A stretch of DNA of 64,000 nt from Salinimonas profundi (GTDB lineage: Bacteria; Pseudomonadota; Gammaproteobacteria; Enterobacterales; Alteromonadaceae): NCBI RefSeq assembly GCF_014750655.1, contig NZ_JABBXD010000003.1:248001-312000 (forward strand), given 5' to 3'. Below, one piece after another: positions 42,670 to 52,260 of the stretch (position 1 is the stretch's first letter; each line of letters opens with the position of its first letter). The notes under the pieces are model-generated. The model made no database searches, had not been told where the DNA came from, and was given only the letters and a program-made list of their open reading frames with translations. The translations under genes were made by a program, and so were the position numbers.

Positions 42670-43326
42670 TTAAGAATGGCTATTATAACTTTGCTTGTGC
42701 ATTAATACGACATCCGATGCCACCAGGTGCACAGTATAATGATACTTTTCGCCCAGATAACGAAAGGTTTCATCACTAAAGAAGCTTACGTGGGTGGGAT
42801 CATTTTTATAATGCCAGCTGGCAAACCGGGTTTTGTCTAGTACCCGCTTGGTCATAATGCATAACCAGCCTCCCTGCTTGAGCAACGAATCGAGTAGCAT
42901 CAGTTCCTGATACGGCGTGTGAAAGTGCTCGATCGCCTCTGTACAGGTTATGAAATCATAGGAAGGTGCAAGGACACTGTCATCCGGATGAAAAAAAGGA
43001 TCATAGACTGACATGGTATGTCCCTCTTCTAAGAGCATCTGTGCCAGCACCGGCGCCGGTCCGCACCCGAAGTCCAGTCCGCGGGACAGCGAGGTTACTC
43101 GCTGCAGTAAAGGTAACGCCGCTTTTGATAAGAACCGCCGATAACCCGGGTCATCGTTATCATTTTCATGTAACTGATATTCACTAAGTTCACGCTTTTG
43201 CGAAGGGTGGTGCGCAGGAGGAACAAATACCAGCGAGCATACCGTGCACTGATAATAATCGCGCTGTTTATCCTGATGGTAAAAAACGGGTTCGTGGTGA
43301 AGACAAAGAGGGCAGTTTAATGACAT
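42670..43326 (-). CDS. Class I methyltransferase with zinc-ribbon N-terminus
   Basis: From the ATG at 43326 the protein has 218 residues. It starts with a four-cysteine segment (CPLCLHHEPVFYHQDKQRDYYQCTVC), probably a zinc ribbon, followed by a Rossmann S-adenosylmethionine fold with GLDFGCGPAPVLAQMLLEEGH and YDFITCTEAIEHFHTPYQEL. The substrate is unknown. A further upstream in-frame GTG at 43371 would place the start within a hairpin, so I prefer 43326 even though its ribosome-binding site is weak. The hairpin and T-run at 43345-43372 look like a terminator or attenuator. It precedes yihI on the same strand by 24 bases. Confidence 0.82.
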   Translation of the reverse strand: MSLNCPLCLHHEPVFYHQDKQRDYYQCTVCSLVFVPPAHHPSQKRELSEYQLHENDNDDPGYRRFLSKAALPLLQRVTSLSRGLDFGCGPAPVLAQMLLEEGHTMSVYDPFFHPDDSVLAPSYDFITCTEAIEHFHTPYQELMLLDSLLKQGGWLCIMTKRVLDKTRFASWHYKNDPTHVSFFSDETFRYLGEKYHYTVHLVASDVVLMHKQSYNSHS

Positions 43327-43344
43327 ATCAAATTTCAGATAAGA

Positions 43345-43372
43345 AAAAAGGTGATGACCAACGGCCATCACC
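43345..43372 (-). terminator. Terminator or attenuator directly before the methyltransferase
   Basis: Read leftward, GGTGATG and CATCACC form a 7-bp stem with a 9-base loop and are followed by six T. It ends about 19 bases before the methyltransferase ATG. A 16-base palindrome AGTGTCAGATGACACT lies just upstream at 43383-43398. Confidence 0.7.
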
Positions 43373-43457
43373 TCTATATTTTAGTGTCAGATGACACTTC
43401 TCCCGTTTGCACCTCATGTGCTTTTTGTTGCTTCCAATGCTAGAAGTGCTCCCCTTT

Positions 43458-43544
43458 TTATTCTTTTTTACAGAGCGGCATTTGTTGTTTAGGGCCTTCC
43501 TGACGCTTTTTCCGTTCATCCATGGATTTCTTATTATTATTCAT
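43458..43544 (-). CDS. Possible 28-residue basic small protein
   Basis: A short frame from an ATG at 43544 encodes a hydrophilic, Lys-rich 28-residue peptide (start MNNNKKSMDERKKRQEGP, end MPLCKKE). It lies in the 336-base gap between cytochrome c4 and the methyltransferase and is followed on the same strand by a good terminator at 43345-43372. There is no clear ribosome-binding site and I recognise no family. Conservation in relatives would decide whether it is real. Confidence 0.25.
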   Translation of the reverse strand: MNNNKKSMDERKKRQEGPKQQMPLCKKE

Positions 43545-43662
43545 TTTGCGGTCAACACTGTGTGAATCCCTCAAAACTCGCAAAATAGCTTACACGATCT
43601 GCGAGCGATTACAACACCTGCGTTAACAGATAATTAACATGTTGCTGTTGTAAAAGGTTTTT

Positions 43663-44286
43663 TTAATGTAATCCAGCCAGATATTTCGACAGAATATCGA
43701 TATCTTTGTCGGATAACTTCATCGCAATATCACGCATCATGCCATTCATATCATTATGGCGGGTGCCATTTCTGAAGGCTTTAAGCTGAGCGGCCAGATA
43801 ATCAGTATGCTGTCCGCTGATGTCCGGGAAACCGGCTAATTGCATACCATTACCCCGTGGTCCGTGACAGGCCATGCACGCGGTAATACCACGCTCCAAA
43901 TCTCCACCCCGATAAAGAGCCTCACCCGGTTCGATAACGTCTTCTGGGGTAGTCCCTTCTTTTAAGGTCTGTTCAGAATAATAAGCTGCAATATCCTGCA
44001 TGTCCTGTTCAGAAAGGGGGGCTGCCATGCCATTCATAACAGCATTATTTCTGCCTTCTTCACCACCGGTTTGTGAAGCCAGCTTGAACTCTTTTAGCTG
44101 CTTAACCAGATAGTTGGCGTGCTGACCTGCCAGCTTTGGATTCATCGGAATTGCACTGTTACCATCAGGCCCGTGACAGGCCGCGCACGTGGTAGCCTTT
44201 TGCTTTCCTGCTTCAGCATCACCAGGCGTTTGTGCTTCTGTTGTCAGACTAAAAGTTAAACACGCTAACAAACACAGTTTTTTCAT
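43663..44286 (-). CDS. Dihaem cytochrome c4
   Basis: The 207-residue protein has a signal peptide (1-18, ending TEA) and two CXXCH haem motifs: CAACHGPDGNSAIPMNPKLAGQH (about 36-58) and CMACHGPRGNGMQLAGFPDISGQH in the second half. Each is followed by a conserved Met ligand region (NAVMNGMAAPLSEQDMQDIAAYYS and DMNGMMRDIAMKLSDKDIDILSKYLA). This two-domain layout is cytochrome c4, a periplasmic electron carrier to terminal oxidases. It is divergent from engB, where the same pairing is seen in many gammaproteobacteria. Confidence 0.95.
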   Translation of the reverse strand: MKKLCLLACLTFSLTTEAQTPGDAEAGKQKATTCAACHGPDGNSAIPMNPKLAGQHANYLVKQLKEFKLASQTGGEEGRNNAVMNGMAAPLSEQDMQDIAAYYSEQTLKEGTTPEDVIEPGEALYRGGDLERGITACMACHGPRGNGMQLAGFPDISGQHTDYLAAQLKAFRNGTRHNDMNGMMRDIAMKLSDKDIDILSKYLAGLH

Positions 44287-44459
44287 AAGTAATCTTCCGT
44301 AAAGGATCCAGCGGTTCAGCGGATATACGTGGTATTATAGTTATTTAGCACATTTACTATGCCAGAAAAACCTTTTCCATACTAAAGGGTAGGTGCAAAA
44401 ATGTACAATTCTGGTGACAAAATTAACAAATAATTTAAGTAGTCCGGTTGGAGACAACG

Positions 44460-45065
44460 ATGACGTATTTTACCAAAGCCACTTTTTCTACCAGCGCGCC
44501 TGACATTCGTCATCTAAAACATGATGAAGGTGTCGAAGTTGCGTTTGCAGGCCGCTCAAATGCGGGTAAATCCAGTGCGCTTAATGCCTTAACACGCCAG
44601 AAAAACCTGGCCAGGACCAGTAAAACGCCAGGACGTACACAAATGATAAATGTGTTTGAACTGGATGAAGAGCGGCGCCTGATTGACTTGCCAGGGTATG
44701 GGTTTGCTCAGGTCCCTTTGGCGATGAAGAAAAAATGGCAGCAGTCTTTAGGTGAATATCTGCAAAAGCGCAAAAGCCTTAAAGGTTTGGTGGTATTGAT
44801 GGATATCCGTCACCCGTTTAAAGATTTAGACCAGGATCTTATCTATTGGGCTGTTGATGCGGGCATTCCGGTACTGGCCGTATTGACCAAATCTGACAAG
44901 TTGAAGTCGGGCAAACGCAAAGAACAGTTAATGATGGCAGAAGAGGCCGCGTTGGCATTTATGGGTGATGTCACCGTTCAAACATTTTCTGCCCTGTCCA
45001 AGCAGGGGCTGCCAGAACTTGAGCGTATGATAATGAAGTGGTTTTCACTGGATAAAAGCGAATAA
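44460..45065 (+). CDS. engB: Ribosome biogenesis GTPase EngB/YihA
   Basis: I choose the ATG at 44460 (201 residues). GGAG lies 6 bases upstream, whereas the TTG at 44448 falls in that ribosome-binding site. The TRAFAC GTPase domain has [12 protein letters not shown] at 31-42, [16 protein letters not shown], the TKSDK motif and a SALSKQ-type end. EngB helps assemble the 50S subunit and is essential in many bacteria. It is followed by a hairpin and the spf gene, and polA lies beyond, as in E. coli. Confidence 0.97.
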   Translation: MTYFTKATFSTSAPDIRHLKHDEGVEVAFAGRSNAGKSSALNALTRQKNLARTSKTPGRTQMINVFELDEERRLIDLPGYGFAQVPLAMKKKWQQSLGEYLQKRKSLKGLVVLMDIRHPFKDLDQDLIYWAVDAGIPVLAVLTKSDKLKSGKRKEQLMMAEEAALAFMGDVTVQTFSALSKQGLPELERMIMKWFSLDKSE

Positions 45066-45085
45066 CGTGTTGTGGATAAAAGAAA

Positions 45086-45105
45086 GCCCCATCAAAAGAT
45101 GGGGC
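45086..45105 (-). terminator. Intrinsic terminator on the minus strand between spf and engB
   Basis: GCCCCATC-AAAA-GATGGGGC forms a perfect 8-bp stem. Read leftward it is followed by TTTCTTTTAT, so it terminates a leftward transcript; on the plus strand no T-run follows. A perfect DnaA box TGTGGATAA lies at 45071-45079. Confidence 0.75.
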
Positions 45106-45248
45106 CAAAATAATGAGAGAAAACACATAAAAACCACAAGTAAGAGTGGCGTGTCTGGCAATTAGTTCCATAAAAATGAAGAAAAGTGATAAAAATTTTT
45201 AAATGATTGATAAATCATAGAGTTAGGTCGTTACTTTTCTTCAGGCAT

Positions 45249-45321
45249 AAAAAAACCCCGGCAACATAGGCCGGGGTTAAAGCAAAGGTTTGAAAACAGC
45301 TTTCTCACCTCTGTACCCTAC
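45249..45321 (-). ncRNA. spf: Spot 42 small RNA
   Basis: Read leftward from 45321 the sequence starts GTAGGGTACAGAGGTGAGA, which differs from the 5' end of E. coli Spot 42 at one base, then has a U-rich stretch and ends in a strong hairpin (AACCCCGG ... CCGGGGTT) with seven U. Position just downstream of polA and before engB is that of spf in E. coli and vibrios. It is about 73 nt, shorter than the 109-nt E. coli RNA, lacking most of the middle. Spot 42 is a CRP-repressed, Hfq-dependent regulator of carbon-use genes. A -35 TTGCGT (45351-45356), 16-base spacer and -10 TAACCT (45329-45334) precede it. Confidence 0.85.
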
Positions 45322-45328
45322 GGTAATA

Positions 45329-45356
45329 AGGTTACAATACACACTCTAAAACGCAA
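45329..45356 (-). promoter_or_regulatory. Probable spf promoter
   Basis: TTGCGT (45351-45356) and TAACCT (45329-45334) are separated by 16 bases and lie 7 bases before the inferred Spot 42 start at 45321. The boxes match the consensus only partly. No clear CRP site is visible. Confidence 0.5.
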
Positions 45357-45393
45357 GGATTTTGTGTAATTTTATTACCAAAAAGGTACGGCT

Positions 45394-45409
45394 TGTTCCA
45401 CGTGAAACG
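45394..45409. promoter_or_regulatory. parS: parS site 3 (between polA and spf)
   Basis: TGTTCCACGTGAAACG reads CGTTTCACGTGGAACA on the other strand: two mismatches to the ideal palindrome and one to the two recF copies. It lies 25 bases after the polA stop and 38 bases upstream of the spf -35 box. Confidence 0.88.
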
Positions 45410-45433
45410 TTAAATGTGTAATATTATTACCAT

Positions 45434-48184
45434 TTAATGCGCTTCGTCCCAGTTTTTACCTTGACCTGCCTCGACCTCTAGCGGTACAGAAAGGGTGGCA
45501 GCATTCTCCATCAAAGAGACAATTTTCTCAGATGCTGCGTCTACCTGGTCATCTTTGATTTCAAATACCAGTTCATCATGCACCTGCATCATCATGTAGA
45601 TATCATCGGTATTGTTTGACTGGATCCACTCATCCACTTTAATCATGGCCATCTTGATGATATCCGCTGCCGTTCCCTGCATTGGCGCATTAATGGCGGC
45701 ACGCTCTGCGCCCTTGCGTCTTGCACCGTTACTGGCCTTGATATCCGGCAGATACAGTCTGCGACCAAATACGGTCTCTACATAGCCTTTCTCTTTGGCC
45801 AGCGCGCGGGTATCGTCCATGTATTTCAATACGCCCGGATAGCGTTCAAAATAAAGGTCCATATATTCTTGCGCTTCATTACGCGGAATATTCAGTTGTT
45901 TCGACAGCCCAAATGCCGACATGCCGTAAATTAACCCAAAATTAATTGCCTTAGCACTTCGACGCTGCTCAGCGGTGACATCATCAAGCTTTTGAGCAAA
46001 TACCTCAGCTGCCGTCGCCCGGTGAATATCTTTGCCCTGAGAAAAGGCATCCAGTAATCCTTTATCCTGGGATAAATGCGCCATAATGCGTAGTTCTATC
46101 TGTGAATAGTCCGCCGCCACAATCTTGTAGCCCTCCCGCGGAACGAATGCCTGACGAACACGCCGTCCTTCTTCATTACGAATGGGAATGTTCTGAAGGT
46201 TGGGCTCTGTAGAGGACAACCGCCCGGTAGCTGTAACGGCCTGATGATAAGAGGTATGAACACGACCGGTACGATGACAAATCATCTTGGGAAGCTTATC
46301 GGTGTAGGTGTTCTTCAATTTCGTTAAACCCCGATATTCCATGATCATCTTAGGAATAGGGTATTCCAGTGCCAGTTCCTGCAGTACTTCTTCAGATGTA
46401 GACGGGGCACCTTTTGGGGTTTTCTTGATAACCGGTAGCTCCAGCTTCTCAAACAAAATCTGTTGCAGCTGTTTGGTTGAACCAAGGTTAAACGGTTCGC
46501 CAGCTTCTTCATGGACAGTCTTTTCAAGTTCATCAATGCGCTTGGCGAGATCCTGGCTGTGCTGACCAAGCTGCTGGCTGTCAATATAAACACCAAGCTG
46601 TTCCATTCGGGACAGCACACTGGCAAGTGGTACCTCAACATCCAGCAAAATCGCTTTAAGCTTGTCTTCTTTGCTCAGTTTTTCCCACAAAACCTGATGA
46701 AGACGAAGCGTAATATCAGCATCTTCGGCGGCATACGGCGCAGCCTGCTCTAAATCAATCTGATTAAAGGTAAGTTGCTTAGCGCCTTTACCGGCAATAT
46801 CTTCAAAATGAATCGTTTTATGGTCAAGGTGAGCGAGCGCCAGTGTATCCATATCATGACGACTTGCTGTGCTGTTGAGCACATACGACTCAAGCATCGT
46901 ATCAAATGCGATGCCCTGTAGATTAATATCGTAATTGGCCAGCACATTTTTATCATATTTGATGTGCTGTCCGACTTTCTTAATGTCCGGATCCTCCAGC
47001 AGGGGCTTGAATTGTTCCAACACCCAGTCCCTGTCCAGTTGATCCGGCGCGCCGGGATAATCGTGTGCAACCGGGATATACGCCGCTTTGCCCGGCTCGG
47101 CGCAGACACTGATACCGACCAGTTCTGCTTCCATATAATTAAGGCTGGTGGTTTCTGTATCAAAGGCAAAAAGCGGTGCTTTTTTCAGTGTTTCAATCCA
47201 CGTTGAAAGTGTGTCTTTGTCAAAAATGGTTTCGTATTCACTGTTATCAATTTTTTGTGCGGGCGTGCTCGTCGTCGTTTCTTCGGACGCTTCTGCCGCA
47301 GCCTCAGAAGACACTTCATTCAACCAGCGTTTAAACTCATATTCAGTGAATAAGATTTCCAGCTTGTGATTGTCCTGCTCGGTGGGAATGAGTGTTTCCG
47401 GGCAGAACTCCATCTCGACATCGCACTTTATCGTCGCTAACTCATAGGACAGGCGGGCTTGTTCCTCGTGCTCCTGCATTTTGGCCGCCATGGATTTGCT
47501 GCCCCGAAAGTTCAGCTCGGCAATTTTATCCAGATTCTTATAAATCTCATCAATTCCGCCAATACCATTTAGAAGCGCCTGAGCACTCTTATCGCCTACA
47601 CCGGGAACCCCTGGAATGTTGTCGACTTTATCTCCCTTGAGTGCCAGAAAATCGATAACCAGTTCAGGAGGAATACCAAACTTTTCTTTAACGCCATCAA
47701 CATCCATCACCTGGTTGGTCATCGTGTTGATCAGGGTAATGTGTTTGTTCACCAGCTGCGCCATATCTTTATCGCCGGTACTGATCACCGTATCAATGCC
47801 TTTTTCTGTGGCGATCCGGGCGAGGGTACCAATGACATCATCGGCTTCAACACCTTCCTCAACAATAATCGGCAGCCCCATGGCGCGAATTATTTCGTGC
47901 AAAGGTTTGATCTGAGAACCAAGCTCCTCCGGCATAGGAGGGCGATTAGCTTTATACTCTTTATAAATATCATCGCGAAAGGTTTTACCTTTAGCATCAA
48001 AAACGACAGCGATATTAGAAGGATTGTACTGCTTTATCAGACTGCGAAGCATATTGATCACACCATAGATCGCACCCGTATCCTGACCTTTAGAATTCGT
48101 CAGGGGCGGTAACCCATGAAATGCTCTGAACAGATAGGACGATCCGTCCACCAGAATAAATGGAGGTCTTTGAATAGTTGCCAT
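45434..48184 (-). CDS. polA: DNA polymerase I
   Basis: The 916-residue protein has all three domains: the 5'-3' nuclease (about 1-290, [28 protein letters not shown]), the 3'-5' exonuclease with active-site DTETTSLN (about 340), and the polymerase with motif [17 protein letters not shown], the O-helix [20 protein letters not shown], and motif [11 protein letters not shown]. It fills gaps and removes RNA primers. Its promoter region (48185-48598) holds two perfect DnaA boxes and seven GATC sites. It ends 25 bases before a parS site and is followed by spf. Confidence 0.99.
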   Translation of the reverse strand: MATIQRPPFILVDGSSYLFRAFHGLPPLTNSKGQDTGAIYGVINMLRSLIKQYNPSNIAVVFDAKGKTFRDDIYKEYKANRPPMPEELGSQIKPLHEIIRAMGLPIIVEEGVEADDVIGTLARIATEKGIDTVISTGDKDMAQLVNKHITLINTMTNQVMDVDGVKEKFGIPPELVIDFLALKGDKVDNIPGVPGVGDKSAQALLNGIGGIDEIYKNLDKIAELNFRGSKSMAAKMQEHEEQARLSYELATIKCDVEMEFCPETLIPTEQDNHKLEILFTEYEFKRWLNEVSSEAAAEASEETTTSTPAQKIDNSEYETIFDKDTLSTWIETLKKAPLFAFDTETTSLNYMEAELVGISVCAEPGKAAYIPVAHDYPGAPDQLDRDWVLEQFKPLLEDPDIKKVGQHIKYDKNVLANYDINLQGIAFDTMLESYVLNSTASRHDMDTLALAHLDHKTIHFEDIAGKGAKQLTFNQIDLEQAAPYAAEDADITLRLHQVLWEKLSKEDKLKAILLDVEVPLASVLSRMEQLGVYIDSQQLGQHSQDLAKRIDELEKTVHEEAGEPFNLGSTKQLQQILFEKLELPVIKKTPKGAPSTSEEVLQELALEYPIPKMIMEYRGLTKLKNTYTDKLPKMICHRTGRVHTSYHQAVTATGRLSSTEPNLQNIPIRNEEGRRVRQAFVPREGYKIVAADYSQIELRIMAHLSQDKGLLDAFSQGKDIHRATAAEVFAQKLDDVTAEQRRSAKAINFGLIYGMSAFGLSKQLNIPRNEAQEYMDLYFERYPGVLKYMDDTRALAKEKGYVETVFGRRLYLPDIKASNGARRKGAERAAINAPMQGTAADIIKMAMIKVDEWIQSNNTDDIYMMMQVHDELVFEIKDDQVDAASEKIVSLMENAATLSVPLEVEAGQGKNWDEAH

Positions 48185-48237
48185 AAGCCTTCGTTATAGG
48201 GACGAGAATAGACGCAAGCATGCCATAGGCGGTGTGG

Positions 48238-48525
48238 GATCGCTACAAAGAGCATGAATAACTTATGATCGCCTGTGGATAAGTTTGTGATCTAACAGAC
48301 AAGCGCGATCCACACAAGCCTTGATTCAGGCAAGTGGTAAAGAAGGGAAGATCAGAAATCTCTTGGTTTGTAGAGGATTTTGTGATCCGCTGCCCTGCGT
48401 AAAATTTATTCCTTTAAAATGTGGATAACTTAGTGATTATTCTTATTCTCAGGTTTCGTAAGTTGCCGAAACGGTGAAGTAATGTAGCATACTGATTTTG
48501 TCAGGCTAAGCGATATCTAAGATCT
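48238..48525. promoter_or_regulatory. polA-elbB control region with DnaA boxes and GATC sites
   Basis: The 414-base gap 48185-48598 between divergent polA and elbB contains no gene that I can support. It has two perfect DnaA boxes TGTGGATAA (48274-48282 and 48420-48428) and seven GATC sites from 48238 to 48524. DnaA or SeqA control of polA, or DnaA titration, is possible; this is inference. Confidence 0.6.
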
Positions 48526-48598
48526 TTTTTTAACCGCTTTGTTCGTTTTTTTTACTGAAACGGTATAAGGCAACGGTACAAACGGCTAGGAGGCAATA

Positions 48599-49252
48599 AT
48601 GAAAAATGTAGCAGTCATATTAAGCGGAAGTGGTGTTTTTGATGGCTCTGAATTGTATGAAACGGTCATTTCGTTACTCGCCATTCGCCGGGCTGGCGCA
48701 CAATATCAATGTTTTGCACCGGACAAAGAGCAGCTTCATGTTATTAATCACCTGAGCGGTGAGGTGGCAGAGGGCGAGAAACGAAACGTTCTGGTTGAGT
48801 CAGCACGACTTGCACGCGGTGAAATCAAGCCAGTCACCGAGTGTGATCCTGAAGCCTTTGATGCGCTAATTATTCCCGGTGGTTTTGGTGCCGCTAAAAA
48901 CCTGTGTACGTTTGCCGTAGATGGCGCGGACAGTCAGCCAGATGAGGACGTACTTAAAGTATGCAAAGCCTTCGCGCAAAGCGGTAAGCCTGCCGGCTAT
49001 GCCTGTATTGCGCCTGCTCTGGCAGCTTCTGTCTATGGTAATAAGGTAAAATTAACCATCGGCAATGATACATCGACAGCGCAGACAATTGAGGAATTGG
49101 GGGCGCAGCATGTCGAGTGTGCTGTTGATGAGATCGTGGTAGACTCGGACCGAAAGCTGGTAACGACACCGGCGTATATGCTCGCAGAGGACATTTTAGA
49201 GGCAGAAGCAGGCCTGAACAAGATGGTTGAAACCGTTCTGTCGATGCAATAA
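48599..49252 (+). CDS. elbB: Glyoxalase ElbB (DJ-1/PfpI family)
   Basis: The 217-residue protein has the DJ-1/PfpI core with VILSGSGVFDGSELYE at the N-terminus, ALIIPGGFGAAKNLCTFA, and a nucleophile-elbow Cys in GYACIAPALA. E. coli ElbB has glyoxalase activity. An AGGAGG ribosome-binding site lies upstream of the ATG. The gene is alone between polA (divergent) and trkH; no pathway partner is near. Length matches the family. Confidence 0.94.
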   Translation: MKNVAVILSGSGVFDGSELYETVISLLAIRRAGAQYQCFAPDKEQLHVINHLSGEVAEGEKRNVLVESARLARGEIKPVTECDPEAFDALIIPGGFGAAKNLCTFAVDGADSQPDEDVLKVCKAFAQSGKPAGYACIAPALAASVYGNKVKLTIGNDTSTAQTIEELGAQHVECAVDEIVVDSDRKLVTTPAYMLAEDILEAEAGLNKMVETVLSMQ

Positions 49253-49263
49253 AGCCTTTTTCT

Positions 49264-49290
49264 GGGCGAAATACGCTTTTCCTTTCGCCC
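49264..49290 (+). terminator. Hairpin after elbB, weak terminator candidate
   Basis: GGGCGAAA (49264-49271) and TTTCGCCC (49283-49290) form an 8-bp stem with an 11-base loop, 12 bases after the elbB stop. No T-run follows, so its role is uncertain. Confidence 0.35.
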
Positions 49291-49375
49291 GGTTCTTCGC
49301 ATAATAAAAACCGCTGTCTTTAAAAAACACAAGATGGTGATTTTTTACTAATAATAACAAGGCTTTTGAGAAAAC

Positions 49376-50827
49376 ATGCACTATCGTGCGATTGTACGCA
49401 TACTTGGACTGTTGGTCGCACTGTTTAGTGTCACCATGATACCGCCCGCCCTGGTGTCGCTGCTTTATCAGGATGGCAGCGGTGTGCCTTTTATTATGGC
49501 GTTTATTTTGTGTGTGCTCACTGGCACGGCCATGTGGTATCCCAACCGCGAACACCGTCAGGATCTGCGTGCCAAAGAAGGCTTTTTAATTGTCGCTTTA
49601 TTCTGGGCGGTACTGGCAAGCTTTGGTGCCATTCCTTTCATATTGCTTGAACAACCAAGCATGACGGTGACGGATGCATTTTTTGAATCGTTTTCAGGAC
49701 TAACCACCACCGGTGCCACGGTGATTCAGGGCATAGAGTTTCTCCCACACTCTATCCAGTTTTATCGCCAACAGCTTCAATGGTTCGGCGGGATGGGTAT
49801 CATCGTATTGGCCGTCGCTATTCTGCCGATTCTGGGTGTGGGGGGAATGCAGTTATACCGTGCCGAGATGCCTGGCCCGGTGAAAGATTCTAAAATGACG
49901 CCGCGTATCGCAGATACTGCTAAGCATCTTTGGTATATCTATCTGTCACTGACTATCGCCTGTACGGTGTCGTACTGGCTGGCCGGCATGAGCTGGTTTG
50001 ATGCTATATGCCATGCATTTTCGACCGTTGCCATCGGCGGGTTTTCCACCCACGATGCCAGCCTGGGCTACTTTCAAAGCCCGACGATCAACGTCATTTG
50101 TTCGGTATTTCTGCTGATTGCTGCACTAAACTTTTCACTGCATTACACCGCGGCAACCGCGCGTTCCTTCAAAAACTACTTTCAGGACCCAGAGTTTAAG
50201 GCGTTTTTCACTATTCAGGCGACGCTGATTCTGGTCTGCTTTTTAACACTGGTACTGACAGGCTATTACACTTCAGCAGAAGAAGCGCTGGATCAGGCGA
50301 TGATTCAGGCGGTCTCAATTGGGACCACCGCTGGCTTTGCCACCACAGATTTTGCTTCCTGGCCGACATTTCTGCCCATCCTGCTTATCTTTGCCAGCTT
50401 TATTGGTGGGTGTGCCGGTTCAACCGGTGGCGGGTTAAAAGTGATTCGTGTGTTTCTGCTTTATCTTCAGGGCAAGCGCGAAATAGACCGTCTTATCCAT
50501 CCTAAAGCAGTGTACTCCGTAAAGCTGGGCGAGCGGGCCATGCCAGACAGAGTGGTGGAAGCGGTATGGGGGTTCTTCTCAGCTTATGCCATCGTATTTG
50601 TCATCATCATGCTGGGGATGATAGCCAGCGGGCTGGACAATATCTCTGCTTTTACAGCAACCGCGGCGACGCTTAATAACCTGGGCCCCGGACTGGGCAG
50701 TGTGGCGGCAAACTATTCTGAAGTATCAGATTCAGGGAAGTGGATTCTGGTCAGTGCGATGTTATTCGGGCGGCTGGAAGTATTTTCGCTTCTGGTGCTA
50801 TTCTCGCCCACATTCTGGCGCAGCTAA
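49376..50827 (+). CDS. trkH: Trk-type potassium uptake protein TrkH
   Basis: The 483-residue membrane protein has the four M1-P-M2 repeats of Trk/Ktr transporters with filter glycines in SGLTTTGAT, STVAIGGFSTHD, SIGTTAGFATTD and TAATLNNLGPG. The conserved RLEVF is present near the C-terminus (MLFGRLEVFSLLVLF). It moves potassium inward with help from the NAD-binding TrkA protein, whose gene lies convergent next to it (50852-52231). Length is standard. Confidence 0.98.
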   Translation: MHYRAIVRILGLLVALFSVTMIPPALVSLLYQDGSGVPFIMAFILCVLTGTAMWYPNREHRQDLRAKEGFLIVALFWAVLASFGAIPFILLEQPSMTVTDAFFESFSGLTTTGATVIQGIEFLPHSIQFYRQQLQWFGGMGIIVLAVAILPILGVGGMQLYRAEMPGPVKDSKMTPRIADTAKHLWYIYLSLTIACTVSYWLAGMSWFDAICHAFSTVAIGGFSTHDASLGYFQSPTINVICSVFLLIAALNFSLHYTAATARSFKNYFQDPEFKAFFTIQATLILVCFLTLVLTGYYTSAEEALDQAMIQAVSIGTTAGFATTDFASWPTFLPILLIFASFIGGCAGSTGGGLKVIRVFLLYLQGKREIDRLIHPKAVYSVKLGERAMPDRVVEAVWGFFSAYAIVFVIIMLGMIASGLDNISAFTATAATLNNLGPGLGSVAANYSEVSDSGKWILVSAMLFGRLEVFSLLVLFSPTFWRS

Positions 50828-50851
50828 ATCCCGCTGCGCCACCCTGGCTTT

Positions 50852-52231
50852 TTAACCAAAGAAAAACGCGCTGGGCTGGAAGATTTTTTCCACATCATTA
50901 ATGTATTTCTTATCTACCAGAAACAGGATCACATGGTCATTGGCTTCAATGACGGTATCACTGTGAGCAATAATCACCTGATCATCGCGCACGACCGCAC
51001 CGATGGTGGTACCAGGTGGAAGCTTAATATCGCCAATCTCGCGGCCAACTACACGCGAGGTATTTTCATCGCCATGCGCAATGGCTTCTATAGCTTCCGC
51101 GGCACCGCGGCGAAGTGAGTACACATTAACTATATCGCCGCGACGAATATGTGTCAGCAATGCTGAGATGGTTGCCTGTTGAGGTGAAAACGCAATATCA
51201 ATTTCACCGCCCTGCACCAGATCAACATAAGCACTGCGTTGAATCAGCACCATCGCTTTTTGGGCGCCCATACGTTTGGCCAGCATCGCAGACATAATGT
51301 TCGCTTCATCGTCATTGGTCACCGCGATGAACGCATCCACATCTTCAATACTTTCTTCGGTAAGCAGTTCCGGATCTGAGGCATCACCGCAAAACACAAT
51401 GGTCTTGTCCAGATGCGCTGAAAGATACTGAGCGCGCTCGCGATCAAACTCGATAAGTTTAACGTTGTGATTATGCTCAAGCCGCTTTGCCAGCCCGGCA
51501 CCAATCAATCCCCCGCCGGCGATCATAATACGCTTGTAGCTGGACTCCAGCTTTTGCAGCTCACTCATTACTGCGCGGATATGCTTGGTTGCGGCGATGA
51601 AAAAGACTTCATCATCGGCTTCTATGACCGTGGTGCCCAGGGGACGGATAGGGCGGCCACGACGATAAATGGCGGCTACGCGGGTTTCAACATTGGGCAT
51701 GTGTTCTTTTAATGCTGATAACGCATGGCCCACCAGCAGACCGCCATAATAGGCTTTAACGGCTACGAGACTGGCTTTGCCTTCAGCAAACTCTACAACT
51801 TGCAGCGCACCCGGGTAATCGATAAGACGCTTAATAGCCTTTGTCACCAGTTGTTCAGGTGCGATGATGTGATCAACAGGGATATCCTGCTGCTTATATA
51901 GCTGTTCCTGATAGATAATGTATTGCTCAGAACGCACCCGGGCGATTTTGGTCGGTGTTTTGAATAAGCTATAGGCGACCTGACATGCCAGCATATTACT
52001 TTCATCGCTGTTGGTCACAGCAATAAGCATATCAGCGTCTTCGGCGCCGGCCTTTTTTAAAATATCAGGGTGCGAACCAACGCCCACGACGACCTGTAAA
52101 TCCAGGCGATCCTGCAGTGAGCGAAGTCGGTTGGGATCTGAGTCGATAACAGTAATTTCATTTTTTTCACCAACCAGGTTTTCCGCCAGTGTACCGCCAA
52201 CCTGTCCGGCTCCAAGGATGATAATTTTCAT
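50852..52231 (-). CDS. trkA: Trk potassium transporter regulatory subunit TrkA
   Basis: The 459-residue cytosolic protein has two RCK-N domains, each with a Rossmann motif ([16 protein letters not shown] at the N-terminus and [14 protein letters not shown] near residue 238). RCK-C domains follow (about 140-220 and 370-455). It binds NAD(H) and ATP and gates TrkH. It is convergent with trkH and lies 29 bases downstream of rsmB, as in the E. coli def-fmt-rsmB-trkA operon. Confidence 0.98.
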   Translation of the reverse strand: MKIIILGAGQVGGTLAENLVGEKNEITVIDSDPNRLRSLQDRLDLQVVVGVGSHPDILKKAGAEDADMLIAVTNSDESNMLACQVAYSLFKTPTKIARVRSEQYIIYQEQLYKQQDIPVDHIIAPEQLVTKAIKRLIDYPGALQVVEFAEGKASLVAVKAYYGGLLVGHALSALKEHMPNVETRVAAIYRRGRPIRPLGTTVIEADDEVFFIAATKHIRAVMSELQKLESSYKRIMIAGGGLIGAGLAKRLEHNHNVKLIEFDRERAQYLSAHLDKTIVFCGDASDPELLTEESIEDVDAFIAVTNDDEANIMSAMLAKRMGAQKAMVLIQRSAYVDLVQGGEIDIAFSPQQATISALLTHIRRGDIVNVYSLRRGAAEAIEAIAHGDENTSRVVGREIGDIKLPPGTTIGAVVRDDQVIIAHSDTVIEANDHVILFLVDKKYINDVEKIFQPSAFFFG

Positions 52232-52260
52232 TAGACTCTGTTATCGCTCTACTGATTGAT

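Noticed and set aside
43328..43519. 63-residue frame over the gap between cytochrome c4 and methyltransferase
   Set aside because: Composition is random-looking and it runs through the hairpin; the 28-residue frame in another register is only marginally better.
44971..45171. Open frame of 66 residues antisense to the end of engB
   Set aside because: It overlaps engB and the minus-strand terminator, and has no ribosome-binding site or recognisable content.
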